A DNA stretch of 64,000 nt from Fontivivens sp964399735 (GTDB lineage Bacteria > Zhuqueibacterota > Zhuqueibacteria > Residuimicrobiales > Krinioviventaceae), in NCBI GenBank assembly GCA_964399735.1, contig CAYNSO010000002.1:97102-161101 (forward strand), written 5' to 3'. Each line of letters opens with the position of its first letter. Position 1 is the first letter of the stretch. Positions 8,701-17,833 of the stretch are shown here, in pieces. The notes beneath the pieces were generated by a model. That model saw only the letters and a list, made by a program, of their open reading frames with translations, was not told the DNA's origin and made no database searches. The position numbers and the translations under genes were made by a program.

Positions 8701-10248
8701 TTATAATAAAAGCGCCGCCCGTGAAAAGCATGCCAGACTTTCCTGAATCCGCGGGTCATGGACTACCGCTGCACGGATTGTACCTTCCAACCCCCATAAT
8801 ATATAAGCGATTTCCTGCATTATTGCCTGTTTTATTTGCTGATTCAAGTGAGAATCCAGGGCAGGATTATTACCGATCTTTGCCATCCGATAAAATTCAG
8901 CAAGCATTTTATCAGTTACCGAGAATTCAGAGAAAAAAGAATCTATTTCTGTTTTTAGATCGGGATTATTTTGCACCAATTTTTCAGCATAATTGAGAAA
9001 AATATTTTGGGCATATAAATCTCTTACCATTTTTGTAATGCCAGCCGTTTCAACCTGTGTAATAATGTCAGGCCGCAAGCCATTTCCTTCATAGATTATA
9101 CGGCCCTGGGGGGTTTTGAATTCACGCCATTGCTGATTATCACGGGCAGCAGTTGATGATTCAGCAGGCTTTGCCGGGGTCAAACCGGATACATTGCGTC
9201 CGATCATTCGGCCCAGCGGAGTATAATAATTTGCAGTAGTTAATAACAAAGCTGAGCCATCCGGAAAAAGAAATTCAGTTTGCACACAGGCTTTTCCAAA
9301 AGTAACTTCCCCAAACAGCAGTCCTCTATCCCAATCCTGTATAGTGGCGGCAAACATTTCCGCAACACTGGCTGTTCCGGCATTAACCAAAACCACCAGG
9401 GGAATTTGTGAACAGGCAGGCAAATCACTCGAAATATACTTTTGATTGTCTTGCGGGGTTTTGCCACGTGTAGTTACCAGAATTTTGCCCTGAGATATAA
9501 ATCGGTCAGCCACCTGAACACCGGCAAGCAGGGAGCCGCCGCTGTTATCCCTCAGATCCACAAGCAGTTGTTTCATACCACGGGCAAGCAAATGGGAACA
9601 AGCATTATCGAGTTCTGCCGGGGTTGTGCTCACAAAATGCGAAATGTTGATATAGCCGGTAGTATTGTTTATCATAAAGAAGCAGGGTATGCTTTTAATA
9701 TTAATAAAAGCCCGGTTTAACGTATACAAGCGGGTCTCATTTCCTGAACGGCCGATTAAAATTTTAACCAGTTCATTTTCACTTTTAGCTAACAGGTTTT
9801 GAACTTGTATTTCTGTTAAAAGGGCAGTTGGCCGGTCATTAATTTTTAAAATAATATCGCCAACTAGCAACCCGGCTTTATATGCCGGACTATTATCGCT
9901 TATACCAATAATAATATATTGATTCTTGTGGAATTCAAAACGAATACCAAGACCGATATACCCCTGGTATTTGCTTTCTCTATCCCGATATTCCTCTGCG
10001 GTTAAATATACTGAATATTCATCCAGACCGGCCAACATACCATGAATGGCGTTTTTTAATAACATATCAGAATCAATTTCAGAAATGTAATTGCGTTCAA
10101 TTTTATCCAGGATCATAGTAAGTATCATCCAGCGGTTATATACCTTTTGAGCGCTGTAAGCGAGATGCCGTTGAATTCCGGTAAAAGCAATTAAAACAAT
10201 AATTGATAAAATCAATAAATATATGAATTTAAAACAGTATTTTTTCAC
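8701..10248 (-). CDS. S41 family C-terminal processing protease (PDZ protease)
   Basis: A membrane-anchored periplasmic serine protease. One N-terminal transmembrane helix (FKFIYLLILSIIVLIAF) is followed by a PDZ domain (KYQGYIGLGIRF to PTALLTEIQV) and an S41 catalytic core with the Ser motif NAGTASVAE and the Lys motif TFGKACVQ, forming the Ser-Lys dyad; a helical tail follows. The longest frame reaches 10365, but its extra 39 residues look unlike protein. I prefer GTG 10248 (515 residues), which puts basic residues just before the membrane helix and has a GGGATA-type site upstream. Such CTPases trim exported or outer-membrane proteins. Confidence 0.88.
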   Translation of the reverse strand: MKKYCFKFIYLLILSIIVLIAFTGIQRHLAYSAQKVYNRWMILTMILDKIERNYISEIDSDMLLKNAIHGMLAGLDEYSVYLTAEEYRDRESKYQGYIGLGIRFEFHKNQYIIIGISDNSPAYKAGLLVGDIILKINDRPTALLTEIQVQNLLAKSENELVKILIGRSGNETRLYTLNRAFINIKSIPCFFMINNTTGYINISHFVSTTPAELDNACSHLLARGMKQLLVDLRDNSGGSLLAGVQVADRFISQGKILVTTRGKTPQDNQKYISSDLPACSQIPLVVLVNAGTASVAEMFAATIQDWDRGLLFGEVTFGKACVQTEFLFPDGSALLLTTANYYTPLGRMIGRNVSGLTPAKPAESSTAARDNQQWREFKTPQGRIIYEGNGLRPDIITQVETAGITKMVRDLYAQNIFLNYAEKLVQNNPDLKTEIDSFFSEFSVTDKMLAEFYRMAKIGNNPALDSHLNQQIKQAIMQEIAYILWGLEGTIRAAVVHDPRIQESLACFSRAALLL

Positions 10249-10658
10249 AGCGAATATCCCATATTTTTTTTTCTTAAAGCAATAAATTAATGGCGCCTGG
10301 TTCTTTATGATTCTAATTATACACAATTCGGTGTATAATAAAGTTTCAAAAAATGCAATAATCACACCAGTAGAAGCAATTGTGAATTCAAACGATCCGG
10401 GAAACAGGCAGCCAGCAATTTTCTAAACAAACGTTTTTGCATTCAGGTTTTAAAAACGAACATCAAAAATCAAGTATTTTCATTTTTGTATTTTGGTAAG
10501 GAACGGTAACAACTGGTGATAAACCGGTAAAAAGAGAATCATATCCATTCAACAACAAATTATGCTTGACATTTTCAATGTTTGGAATTATCTTAGATTT
10601 TGCTAAATTTTAATACAAGTATCCAATCAATGAAAATCGACAAAAAAGAGGAAACCAT
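10249..10658. other. Intergenic region between divergent S41 protease and acyl-CoA ligase genes
   Basis: About 410 bases separate the two divergently transcribed genes. Apart from the promoter-like site described separately at 10566-10594 I see no gene, RNA or repeat. It should hold promoters for both directions. Confidence 0.5.
10566..10594 (+). promoter_or_regulatory. Sigma-70-like promoter for the acyl-CoA ligase gene
   Basis: A perfect -35 (TTGACA, 10566-10571) is separated by 17 bases from TATCTT (10589-10594), a 4-of-6 match to the -10 box. Transcription would begin near 10601, about 58 bases before the start codon. Confidence 0.5.
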
Positions 10659-12215
10659 TTGGGGACTCTGGTAGAACTATTAAAAAATACGGCTGTGCAA
10701 TTACCAAAACAAACTGCTCTGATTTTTGGTGAAAACAGGATTGATTATGGTCTATTGCTTGAAGCCTCGAAAAGGCTTGCCGGTGGGTTATCGGCGCTTG
10801 GAATTCAGAAAGGAGATCGGGTTGCACTTATGCTGCCCAATGTGCCACATTTCTGTATTTCGTATTTTGGAATCCTCGAAATTGGGGGCATTGTTGTTCC
10901 TGTTAATATTATGAGTAGTAGAGAAGAAATTCAGCACCAGTTAAAAGACAGCGGCGCTTCGGCAATGATAACCTGGAGCGGCTTTCAAAACCTGGCTATT
11001 GTTCTGAAAGAAATGTGCCCGGAATGCAAAAATATATTATTCCTTGGCGACAACATCCCAACAGGAACACTGGCGTTGACTCGAGTAATATCGGAATCGC
11101 AACCACTTGAGACCGAAATTGAAATCAATGAAACAGATATTGCAGTGATCAACTATACAACCGGAATTGCCGATGTTCCGCTTGGCGCTGAATTAACACA
11201 CAGTTCGCTTTATTCCAATGCAATCACCTGCAGTGAAATGTTCCGCTTTACACCTGAAGATAAGATGCTGGCTGTTTTACCTCTTTTTCATCCACTCGGT
11301 CAAACGCTGGTAATGAACAGCTCTTTTTCGCGTGGTTGTTCAGTTGCTTTAATGCCAAGATACTCCCCGGATGAAATCATACAGACAGTTAATAGTCATA
11401 AAATCACTTTTATGGCCGCAGTACCCGGTATATTTACAAATTTGATTGAAGACACCCAGGAAGCGCAGTTACCCTCATTAAAATATTGTATGAATTATGG
11501 TGGTAAATTACCTCAGGAAGTGATTGATGTATTTGAGGAAAAGTACCATGCCGTTATTCTACAAGCGTATGGATTAACCGAAGCAGGGCCGCTGGTAACA
11601 TCGGTTCGGTTAGATAGCGACAGAAAAGCAAATTCGGTCGGTCTGCCATTAATGGGTGTAGAAATCCAGATTCGTGATGATCGTGGAAACCAGTTACGCC
11701 CCTTTCAAAGTGGAGAAATTTGGACTAAAAGTCAAAATATTATGAACGGCTATTATAACAAACCGGAAGAAACCAGGAAAAGACTGCAAAATGGCTGGCT
11801 TTTCACCGGCGATGTTGGGTATATTGACGACAATCATTATTTATATGTGCAGGAACGAAAAGAAAATATTATTGTTAAAGGTGGTTTTATAATATTTCCT
11901 CATGAAGTAGAAAAAGTGTTGTTGGAACATGCGGATGTTATGGAAGCTGCTGTAATTGATGTCCCGGACGATGTCCAGGGTTCAGAAGTAAAAGCCTATG
12001 TCGTTTTAAAAGACGGAAAAAATTTAATGCCGGATGAATTGATAAAATTTTGCCGCCATACTTTACCTGTTTATAAAACTCCAAAATATATTGAATTTTG
12101 TGCCAGTATCCCCAAGAGCCCAACCGGCCGAGTATTAAAAAGAGTTTTGCGCAAGAACTCTATTCATTACCGATCCGGCAATGAGGATAAAAAGTTTAAG
12201 GAAAATAAAGTTTGA
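10659..12215 (+). CDS. AMP-forming acyl-CoA synthetase/ligase with altered P-loop
   Basis: A 518-residue member of the ANL adenylating family, closest in style to long-chain fatty-acid CoA ligases, which activate an acid with ATP and load it on CoA. It starts at TTG 10659 with AAGAGGAAA upstream. Motifs seen are QAYGLTEAGPLV (A5), FTGDVGYID (A7), the hinge region YVQERKENIIVKGG (A8) and the catalytic lysine region PKSPTGRVLKR (A10). The usual phosphate-binding loop YTSGTTGxPKG is degenerate: residues 166-176 read YTTGIADVPLG, lacking the second Gly-Thr-Thr and the lysine. Activity may be reduced or changed. The gene ends 49 bp before an EF-G paralogue. Confidence 0.85.
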   Translation: MGTLVELLKNTAVQLPKQTALIFGENRIDYGLLLEASKRLAGGLSALGIQKGDRVALMLPNVPHFCISYFGILEIGGIVVPVNIMSSREEIQHQLKDSGASAMITWSGFQNLAIVLKEMCPECKNILFLGDNIPTGTLALTRVISESQPLETEIEINETDIAVINYTTGIADVPLGAELTHSSLYSNAITCSEMFRFTPEDKMLAVLPLFHPLGQTLVMNSSFSRGCSVALMPRYSPDEIIQTVNSHKITFMAAVPGIFTNLIEDTQEAQLPSLKYCMNYGGKLPQEVIDVFEEKYHAVILQAYGLTEAGPLVTSVRLDSDRKANSVGLPLMGVEIQIRDDRGNQLRPFQSGEIWTKSQNIMNGYYNKPEETRKRLQNGWLFTGDVGYIDDNHYLYVQERKENIIVKGGFIIFPHEVEKVLLEHADVMEAAVIDVPDDVQGSEVKAYVVLKDGKNLMPDELIKFCRHTLPVYKTPKYIEFCASIPKSPTGRVLKRVLRKNSIHYRSGNEDKKFKENKV

Positions 12216-12264
12216 TATGCAATTCCATATTATTTAACAAATAGATTGAAACAGGAGGACAACA

Positions 12265-14346
12265 GTGAAAGAATTTAGTCCTAAAGAAATCCGTAACATT
12301 GCACTTGTATCACATCAATCTGCCGGGAAAACAACTCTGGCAGAAGCTTTTGTATTTTCTGCCGGAGAAACCACCCGTCTTGGCACAATAGATGAAGGCA
12401 CCACGACTTCTGATTTCCGGTCTGATGAAATTGAACGTAAAATATCTATCAGCGCCTCATTGTTGAATTTTGAGTGGAAAAAATCAAAAATTAATCTTGT
12501 TGATATTCCAGGTTATTTAGATTTTTTTGGTGAAGTGATTAGCGGTTTACGGGTTAGCGATTTGGCGGTAGTTTTAATAAACGGTGTATCTGGAATTGAA
12601 GTAGGAACTGATTTTGCCTGGGATATTCTGGAAAAAGATAAAATTCCCGCAATTATTTTTGTCAATTTTTTAAATAAAGAACATACCAGCTTTGAAAAAT
12701 CAGTCAAGTCAGCCAAAGAAGCCTATGGCAATAATGTTATCACATTCCAGTTCCCTGTTACCGAAGGTGAAGGTTTTAAAAGTATCATCGATTTACTACG
12801 TATGAAAAAAATTACATTCAACACCGACCAAAGCGGTAAATACACCCAGGAAGATATTCCTGCTGACTTGCAACAAAAAGCCGAAACTTTACGCAATGAA
12901 TTGATTGAAAAAGTTGCTGAATGCGACGACGCGCTTTTGGAAAAATATTTTTCAGATGGTGAGTTGTCCGAGGATGAAATTGTTCTTGGTATCAAAAAGG
13001 GCTTGTTGAACAGAAACATTTTCCCGGTCTTTTGCGGCGCCGCCAATCAGAACATTGGTTCTCATTTGTTGCTTGATTTTATTGCCGATTTTGGCCCCTC
13101 ACCGGTAGATCGTTCACCGATTGCGGCTTTTGATAAAGAAAACAAAGAAACGAATGTCAATGTTGATGAAGAAGAGCCTTTTACTGCGCTAGTTTTCAAA
13201 ACAATCTCTGAAATGCATGTTGGCGAACTATCACTCATCAAGGTTTATTCCGGCAGCGTCAAGTCAGGTGATGAAGTTTTCAATACAGCAAACAACTCTA
13301 CAGAAAAAATTGGTCAGATCTATTCATTAAACGGCAAAAATCGCAAGGAGATTGGTGTTTTAAAAACCGGTGATATTGGCGCCCTGGTGAAATTGAGAAA
13401 TACACATACCAGCAACACCTTGACAGATAAAAGAAATCCTGTAAAATTTGCTGAAATTGAATTCCCCGAACCGGTTGTAGAAATTGCCGTTACCCCGAAA
13501 AGCAAAGGGGATGAAGATAAAATATCCAGCGGCTTACATACCTTGCATGAGATTGACCCCAGCTTTACTGTACGTATCGATCCGGAACTGAAACAAACAG
13601 TTGTTGCCGGTCAGGGTGAAATGCACCTGACGATTATTCTTAAAAGATTAAAAGAACGCTATTCAGTAGATGTTGAACAAAAGAAACCAAAAATTCCCTA
13701 TCGCGAAACAATTACCGCAAAAGCTGATGAGAAATACCGCCATAAAAAACAATCTGGTGGCGCCGGTCAGTTTGCTGAAGTATGGATGAGAATAGAACCC
13801 CAGCCGCGTGGTCAGGGCTTTGAATTTGCCAGCGCAGTTGTTGGTGGAGCAATCTCTTCATCATTCATCCCTTCAATTGAAAAAGGAGTACAGCAGGTTT
13901 TGGTAGAAGGCGCTGTAGCGGGCTATAAAATTGTCGATGTAAAAGCCGTGGTGTATGACGGTAAAGAGCACCCGGTCGATTCAAAAGATATTGCTTTCCA
14001 GATTGCAGGTCGTGAAGTCTTTAAAATGGCCATGAAAAGCGCAAAACCCATTCTACTCGAACCCATTTATAACGTAGAAATTCGTTGCCCGGAAGAATAT
14101 ATGGGCGATGTTATGGGCGATCTCTCCAGCCGGCGTGGTAAAATATCAGGAATGGAAATGCTAGGCCGGTTCCAGGTTGTCAAGGCCCAGGTTCCTTTGG
14201 CTGAATTGCATAATTATGCAACAACATTGCGATCACTAACCCAGGGACGAGCAACCCATTCCCGTCGGTTATCGCATTATGATCCACTACCCAAAGAACT
14301 GGAATCCAAGGTTATTGAGGAATCGCTGGAAGAAAACAATAAATAA
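12265..14346 (+). CDS. Elongation factor G paralogue (EF-G-2 type)
   Basis: A 693-residue translational GTPase with the full EF-G layout (G domain, II, III, IV, V). It differs from the canonical factor at GTPase motifs: G1 is SHQSAGKTT (16-24) rather than AHIDAGKTT, G3 is DIPGY (80-84) with Tyr in place of the catalytic His, and G4 is NFLN (134-137) in place of NKxD. The G3 Tyr is known in the EF-G-2 group of paralogues, so this is probably not the main translocase. Domain IV (about 480-600, FAEVWMRIEPQPRGQGFEF) is intact. A GGAGG site lies 8 bases before ATG 12265. A strong terminator follows. Confidence 0.88.
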   Translation: MKEFSPKEIRNIALVSHQSAGKTTLAEAFVFSAGETTRLGTIDEGTTTSDFRSDEIERKISISASLLNFEWKKSKINLVDIPGYLDFFGEVISGLRVSDLAVVLINGVSGIEVGTDFAWDILEKDKIPAIIFVNFLNKEHTSFEKSVKSAKEAYGNNVITFQFPVTEGEGFKSIIDLLRMKKITFNTDQSGKYTQEDIPADLQQKAETLRNELIEKVAECDDALLEKYFSDGELSEDEIVLGIKKGLLNRNIFPVFCGAANQNIGSHLLLDFIADFGPSPVDRSPIAAFDKENKETNVNVDEEEPFTALVFKTISEMHVGELSLIKVYSGSVKSGDEVFNTANNSTEKIGQIYSLNGKNRKEIGVLKTGDIGALVKLRNTHTSNTLTDKRNPVKFAEIEFPEPVVEIAVTPKSKGDEDKISSGLHTLHEIDPSFTVRIDPELKQTVVAGQGEMHLTIILKRLKERYSVDVEQKKPKIPYRETITAKADEKYRHKKQSGGAGQFAEVWMRIEPQPRGQGFEFASAVVGGAISSSFIPSIEKGVQQVLVEGAVAGYKIVDVKAVVYDGKEHPVDSKDIAFQIAGREVFKMAMKSAKPILLEPIYNVEIRCPEEYMGDVMGDLSSRRGKISGMEMLGRFQVVKAQVPLAELHNYATTLRSLTQGRATHSRRLSHYDPLPKELESKVIEESLEENNK

Positions 14347-14365
14347 ATCAACTTATTGTACAAGT

Positions 14366-14394
14366 AAAAGGCACGGTAAAACCGTGCCTTTTTT
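14366..14394 (+). terminator. Intrinsic terminator after the EF-G paralogue
   Basis: A 12-bp stem (AAAAGGCACGGT, 14366-14377, with ACCGTGCCTTTT, 14381-14392) closes an AAA loop and ends in T residues, 20 bases past the stop codon. Confidence 0.9.
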
Positions 14395-14462
14395 ATAAAA
14401 CAGTTATTCCATTAAATGAACAGATGACAAATTACTAATAATAAGGGAGCAGGAGACAACAC

Positions 14463-14960
14463 GTGGAAAAAATATGGGCGCCCTGGCGGATCGACTATAT
14501 ATTACAGCCAAAACCCAAGGGCTGCATTTTTTGCGATAAACCCAAAGAAAACAATGACAGACAAAATCTGATTTTATACCGCGGTTCGTTATGTTTTATC
14601 ATTATGAATTTTTATCCGTATAATAACGGGCATATCATGATAATCCCCTATCGTCATCTTTCTCAATTATCATTGCTGACAACTGAAGAACAAACCGAAA
14701 TGATGAAACTTTTGGGAAGTAGCTGTACAATTCTGCAAAAAGTAATGTCGCCCGATGGTTTTAATATCGGTATGAATTTGGGTAAGGTTGCCGGTGCAGG
14801 CATTGATGACCACCTGCACTTTCACATAGTGCCGCGTTGGAATGGCGATACCAATTTTATGCCGGTAACCGGACATACCAAAGTTATATCACAGGGATTA
14901 TACGAATCCTGGGATCAATTGCACCCGTTATTTCAAGAAATGAATGATCCCAACCGCTAA
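14463..14960 (+). CDS. HIT family nucleotide hydrolase/phosphorylase (Ap4A type)
   Basis: A 165-residue cytoplasmic protein beginning at GTG 14463 (AGGAG upstream). It has the N-terminal WAPWRIDYI block and a CxxC near residues 21-24 (CIFCDK) typical of the HIT branch related to Ap4A phosphorylase, and the histidine triad HLHFHIVPRW near 119-128. These enzymes cleave dinucleoside polyphosphates or AMP conjugates. It converges on mazG with a 6-bp gap; both genes act in nucleotide housecleaning, though they are on opposite strands. Confidence 0.92.
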   Translation: MEKIWAPWRIDYILQPKPKGCIFCDKPKENNDRQNLILYRGSLCFIIMNFYPYNNGHIMIIPYRHLSQLSLLTTEEQTEMMKLLGSSCTILQKVMSPDGFNIGMNLGKVAGAGIDDHLHFHIVPRWNGDTNFMPVTGHTKVISQGLYESWDQLHPLFQEMNDPNR

Positions 14961-14966
14961 ACGCAT

Positions 14967-15746
14967 TTACCTTTCTTCAGCCTTTACACGATCCCACACT
15001 TGATCCATTTCTGCCAGAGACGCTTGCGTCATCACCACTCCCCTGTTTTTAAAATCTTGCTCAACTTTTCTAAAACGCCGGTCAAACTTGTTGATTGTTT
15101 TTCGCAGCGCGTCTTCAGGATTGACCTTTAAAAAGCGGGCAAGATTTACAATCGTAAATAATAAATCTCCCAATTCGTCTTCTATTTCATCCTGTTTTCC
15201 CTGTTTACAGGCATTTTTCAGTTCGTCCATCTCTTCATTAACTTTATCCCATACCGGTTCAATACTGTTCCAGTCAAACCCGGCAGTTGCAGCTTTATTT
15301 TGTGTCCGGTAAGCTCTCACCAAAGCCGGTAGTTGCCGGGGAACGCCGTCTATTGCTGATTTTTTACCCTCTTTATTGATTTTAGTCTGTTCCCAGAGGA
15401 TGATCTGCTCAGCTGCTGTTTCTACAACCAGATTACCAAAAACATGTGGATGACGGCGAATCAGCTTTTCATTAATTTGATCGAGCACCGTTCCAATGTC
15501 AAAGCGGTTATCTTCTGCAGCTACTTGTGCATGAAAAATGACCTGTAATAATAAATCACCCAATTCCTCCGGTAATTTTTCATAATGCTCATCATCAATA
15601 GTTTCTATAACCTCATAAGCCTCTTCAAGCAAATGCTGACGTAAGGATGAATGGGTCTGTTCCCTGTCCCAGGGACAACCTTGCGGGCTACGCAAAGTTG
15701 CCATTATCTCTACCAGCTTGCAAAATTTTGATTCCACAGATTCCAA
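14967..15746 (-). CDS. mazG: Nucleoside triphosphate pyrophosphohydrolase MazG
   Basis: A 259-residue protein with two tandem MazG domains, the full-length bacterial form. The first (about 1-110) has CPWDREQTHSSL and the metal-binding EELGDLLLQVIFHA; the second has EDELGDLLFTIVNLARF near 205-221. The enzyme hydrolyses NTPs or dNTPs to monophosphate and pyrophosphate, removing non-canonical nucleotides and tuning ppGpp levels. The gene appears monocistronic on the minus strand. Confidence 0.95.
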   Translation of the reverse strand: MESVESKFCKLVEIMATLRSPQGCPWDREQTHSSLRQHLLEEAYEVIETIDDEHYEKLPEELGDLLLQVIFHAQVAAEDNRFDIGTVLDQINEKLIRRHPHVFGNLVVETAAEQIILWEQTKINKEGKKSAIDGVPRQLPALVRAYRTQNKAATAGFDWNSIEPVWDKVNEEMDELKNACKQGKQDEIEDELGDLLFTIVNLARFLKVNPEDALRKTINKFDRRFRKVEQDFKNRGVVMTQASLAEMDQVWDRVKAEER

Positions 15747-16028
15747 CAGGCAATCCTCTCCGTTAATGATCTACAAATTCTAAATTATAATATCAAAAAA
15801 ATTGATACAAAGTTAGGAAAAATACCGGCCAAAATCAACCTGAGAATTAATGGCAATAATCTGCATCCATTCCTTTTAGCAAGTATTAGTTTATATAATA
15901 AATTTCTTGATTCTTTATCACATTTTGGTTATGTTAATAAAAAATTTCAACATTTGTCCAGCAAATTTTATCAATTTGTTGTATATATAAAATAATAGCA
16001 TGTTAGCAGCAAATATTGGAAAAAGAGT

Positions 16029-16280
16029 ATGAAACCAGCTGAACCGCGACAATTTAATTACCAGTTTCGCTATTATAAACCGGACGATGAAGACCAAAAA
16101 AAAATACAATTTCGTCGCATACGAAAAAGCAATCCGCCCCAAAAAGTATCTTCATTACGAATTACAGTGATACTGGTGATTGTTGTTGTTATCGCATTTT
16201 TATTATTTCGTAAAGCTCCTGATTTCTTTACCCCCTCCCAGGATAACGTGACTTTGGAAGAAATCCAGGTGGTGGAATAG
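16029..16280 (+). CDS. Small single-pass membrane protein of unknown function
   Basis: An 83-residue protein with a basic, aromatic-rich cytoplasmic N-terminal part (FNYQFRYYKPDDEDQ, KKIQFRRIRKSN), one transmembrane helix at about 45-61 (ITVILVIVVVIAFLLF) and a short acidic tail. A GGAAAAAGAG site precedes ATG 16029. It stands 77 bp before the nucleotidyl cyclase gene on the same strand, so the two may be co-transcribed. I recognise no family. Confidence 0.6.
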   Translation: MKPAEPRQFNYQFRYYKPDDEDQKKIQFRRIRKSNPPQKVSSLRITVILVIVVVIAFLLFRKAPDFFTPSQDNVTLEEIQVVE

Positions 16281-16357
16281 ATTCTTTACGCACTCGTCAT
16301 AAAAAAGTTGCTATTAAATAATCTTAATATTCTGTATTGCCCGGGAAGTTATCCAAA

Positions 16358-17812
16358 ATGTGGTCTAACCTGAGTAAAAAATATTTTCAGTTGAAATGGA
16401 AATTTGCTTCATTGCGAATACGCTTTAAACTGATTATTATTATTGGTTTGTTATTTATTGGACTCTATACGATTCTGAGTTTTATCATCCTTTACCAGGG
16501 CAAACAAATTCTAAATAAACGACTGGAACAGACCTGTGATCTATCCTTGCAACATCTTTCACAAATTATCAAAGATGACCTGTTGTTATATTATGACCAT
16601 GAAACAGATCAGGATGTTAATTCGGAACACCTGGGGCATATTCGTGAAGCAATATTCAATATTTCCAATGAAAAAATTGAAGGCCTTGAATATGCCGGAA
16701 TCATTGACCGGAATGGTATGTTCCTTGCCTTTATGGACACTGAAAAAAAACTGCAAACCCCTGATACTGCCGAACCAAATAAAGATCTGTATGAAAACCT
16801 GACGGAAAAACAAACCCGCGAAATAGATGATATAATAGAATACATCCTGCCAATCACTGCAAAAGGCGCTGCCAACAATCAAATTTATCTTGGCGTTACA
16901 GTGTTGGGATTTTCAAAAGAAATAATTATGCAGCCCATTAAACAAGCCACGCAAATGTTGATTATTCTATCTGTTTTTGTAATCGTTATTTCCGTAGGTG
17001 CAATTTCTTTTGTTGCCCAAAGGATGACTCGGCAAATTGACCAACTTTCCCTGGCGGTTCGCAAGTTGAGCAAAGGCGAACTGGACGTAGACATTCCAAT
17101 TCTGTCTAATGATGAACTGGGGCAATTTTCACGGGAATTTAATACAATGATCACCCATTTGCGTGAAAAACTGCAAATGCAAAAATTTATATCCAAACTC
17201 ACTGTCCAAATGATCCGTAATGGCTCTATTGCCGAGTTACCCCCGGAAGGAGAAAAAAGGCAGGTAGCAATTGTTTTTACCGATGTACGGAATTTTACTT
17301 TATTGACCGAACGACTGGGAGCAGAAGAAATTGTAAAATTAATCAACATATATCATGATTTACAGGCAGATATAATCGACCAACATAATGGTTTTGTTGA
17401 CAAATTCAATGGCGACCAGGTTATGTCGATATTTATCGGCAAATCACTTGCCGATGATGCAGTACAGGCTGCGGTAGAGATCCAGAAATCAATAAAATTA
17501 CTAAATAAAAAAAGAGCGGCGGAAGGTAAAGTAACCCTGACAGTCGGTTGCGGAGTGAATATTGGCGAAGCAATATTGGGAAAAATGGGCGCTAAATCAC
17601 GGTTGGATTATACAGTAATTGGTGATGTGGTTAATGTTGCCTCCCGTTTGTGTTCAATTGCCAAACCCGGCCAAATTCTGGCCTCTGAATTAATCGCTTC
17701 AAAAATTAATAATGATTATCCCAAAATCAAACTGGAACCGGTAATCGTTAAAGGGAAAAGAGACCCGATTTCAATTGTTGACATTGATTATGAACAAGTA
17801 TTTATTATGTAA
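16358..17812 (+). CDS. Membrane class III adenylate/guanylate cyclase with HAMP domain
   Basis: A 484-residue inner-membrane sensor enzyme. A first transmembrane helix (~28-48), an extracytoplasmic sensor of ~140 residues, a second helix (~205-225), a HAMP linker (QIDQLSLAVRKLSKGELDVD) and a class III cyclase domain (~305-480) follow in order. Catalytic features include the metal-binding FTDVRNFT, the FNGDQVMSIF region, and DYTVIGDVVNVASRL carrying the transition-state Asn-Arg. I choose ATG 16358 over TTG 16337 because the GGGAAG site (16343-16348) fits the ATG. It is followed 21 bp later by the PorV-TPR gene, suggesting co-expression. ATP or GTP preference was not decided. Confidence 0.9.
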   Translation: MWSNLSKKYFQLKWKFASLRIRFKLIIIIGLLFIGLYTILSFIILYQGKQILNKRLEQTCDLSLQHLSQIIKDDLLLYYDHETDQDVNSEHLGHIREAIFNISNEKIEGLEYAGIIDRNGMFLAFMDTEKKLQTPDTAEPNKDLYENLTEKQTREIDDIIEYILPITAKGAANNQIYLGVTVLGFSKEIIMQPIKQATQMLIILSVFVIVISVGAISFVAQRMTRQIDQLSLAVRKLSKGELDVDIPILSNDELGQFSREFNTMITHLREKLQMQKFISKLTVQMIRNGSIAELPPEGEKRQVAIVFTDVRNFTLLTERLGAEEIVKLINIYHDLQADIIDQHNGFVDKFNGDQVMSIFIGKSLADDAVQAAVEIQKSIKLLNKKRAAEGKVTLTVGCGVNIGEAILGKMGAKSRLDYTVIGDVVNVASRLCSIAKPGQILASELIASKINNDYPKIKLEPVIVKGKRDPISIVDIDYEQVFIM

Positions 17813-17833
17813 AACGAAAGGCTGTATAAACAA

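Noticed and set aside
10249..10365. N-terminal extension of the S41 protease to ATG 10365
   Set aside because: The added residues are unlike the family and would put a long tail before the membrane helix; GTG 10248 gives a normal anchor.
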